Below, in pieces: positions 6,892 through 7,124 of a DNA stretch of 7,124 nt. Source of the stretch: Bacteroidota bacterium (GTDB lineage: Bacteria > Bacteroidota > Bacteroidia > Bacteroidales > SZUA-534). The translations under genes were made by a program, and so were the position numbers. The notes beneath the pieces were generated by a model. The model ran no database searches. It was not told the DNA's origin and saw only the letters and a list, made by a program, of their open reading frames with translations. The stretch's first letter is position 1, and each line of letters opens with the position of its first letter. The stretch spans positions 1 to 7,124 of the forward strand of contig JAIFNJ010000183.1 in NCBI GenBank assembly GCA_020047835.1. The letters run 5' to 3'.

Positions 6892-7124
6892 TTAATTCCC
6901 CATCAATCGGCCAATAAGCACTCCGGTAAATGATGATTTTTCTTGGAGATATTCTCTCAGTGGCAAATCGGAAACAACCACCTTTCCCAATGATGACGAG
7001 GCATGCATCAAAAACAGCCGATTATCCTTTTTAATAGCTATACCTGTATGTACAATGTCCAATCCCTTTATTGATGTTGTAATGGCTATGATGTCTCCCT
7101 CATGAATGGAATCTTCAATTATTG
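6892..7124 (-). CDS. DUF1460-like cell-wall amidase/peptidase, C-terminal fragment (gene continues past the window)
   Basis: The minus strand is open from the window end to a TAA at 6894-6892, giving 76 visible C-terminal residues. They resemble the end of the DUF1460 family (N-acetylmuramoyl-L-alanine amidase-like, NlpC/P60 fold). Visible signs are HEGDIIAITTSIKGLDIVHTGIAI, with H25 in the position of the catalytic histidine in the family's HxGIA pattern, then LFLMHASS (H40), SDLPLREYL and a final GVLIGRL. The expected catalytic cysteine and any signal peptide would be upstream, outside the window. Members of this fold usually act in the periplasm on peptidoglycan peptides; substrate is inferred. 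The stop lies 15 bases from the stop of the convergent Crp/Fnr gene. The family call is from recognition of the motif pattern only. Confidence 0.72.
   Translation of the reverse strand, partial: IIEDSIHEGDIIAITTSIKGLDIVHTGIAIKKDNRLFLMHASSSLGKVVVSDLPLREYLQEKSSFTGVLIGRLMGN

Overview
The window is an AT-rich stretch (roughly one third G+C by eye) of a bacterial chromosome, most likely from a member of the Bacteroidota. Four signs point there: good matches to the TAnnTTTG -7 promoter box of that phylum in front of several genes, no obvious Shine-Dalgarno sequences, a signal peptide ending in the FSQ cleavage style common in the phylum, and a partial DUF1460-type gene. It looks like core chromosome with small independent transcription units. 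I see no insertion sequence, phage gene, CRISPR array, tRNA or rRNA.

Layout: (1) 1-1941 (+) is a ClpC-type Hsp100 unfoldase lacking its N-terminus at the window edge, closed by a strong intrinsic terminator. (2) 2057-2605 (+) is a GNAT acetyltransferase with an unusual four-cysteine tail. (3) Converging on it, 2624-3487 (-) is an exported protein of unknown function that appears to be an internal duplication of one beta-rich domain. (4) 3676-5538 (-) is an ABC-F ATPase of the Uup type. (5) 5651-6028 (-) is a stand-alone response-regulator receiver domain with its own terminator. (6) Divergent from it, 6205-6876 (+) is a Crp/Fnr-family regulator. (7) 6892-7124 (-) is the C-terminal end of a DUF1460-type (NlpC/P60-like) cell-wall hydrolase that runs off the right edge.

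The genes do not form an obvious pathway. ClpC (proteolysis) and Uup (ribosome-associated ABC-F) are housekeeping or stress functions. The receiver protein and the Crp/Fnr regulator share a short divergent control region that contains an imperfect palindrome and ATTTAGG repeats, and this is the best candidate for a local regulatory circuit. I found no convincing undescribed multigene system. The points most worth a second look are the duplicated exported protein, the cysteine-tailed acetyltransferase and the shared control region at 6161-6183.
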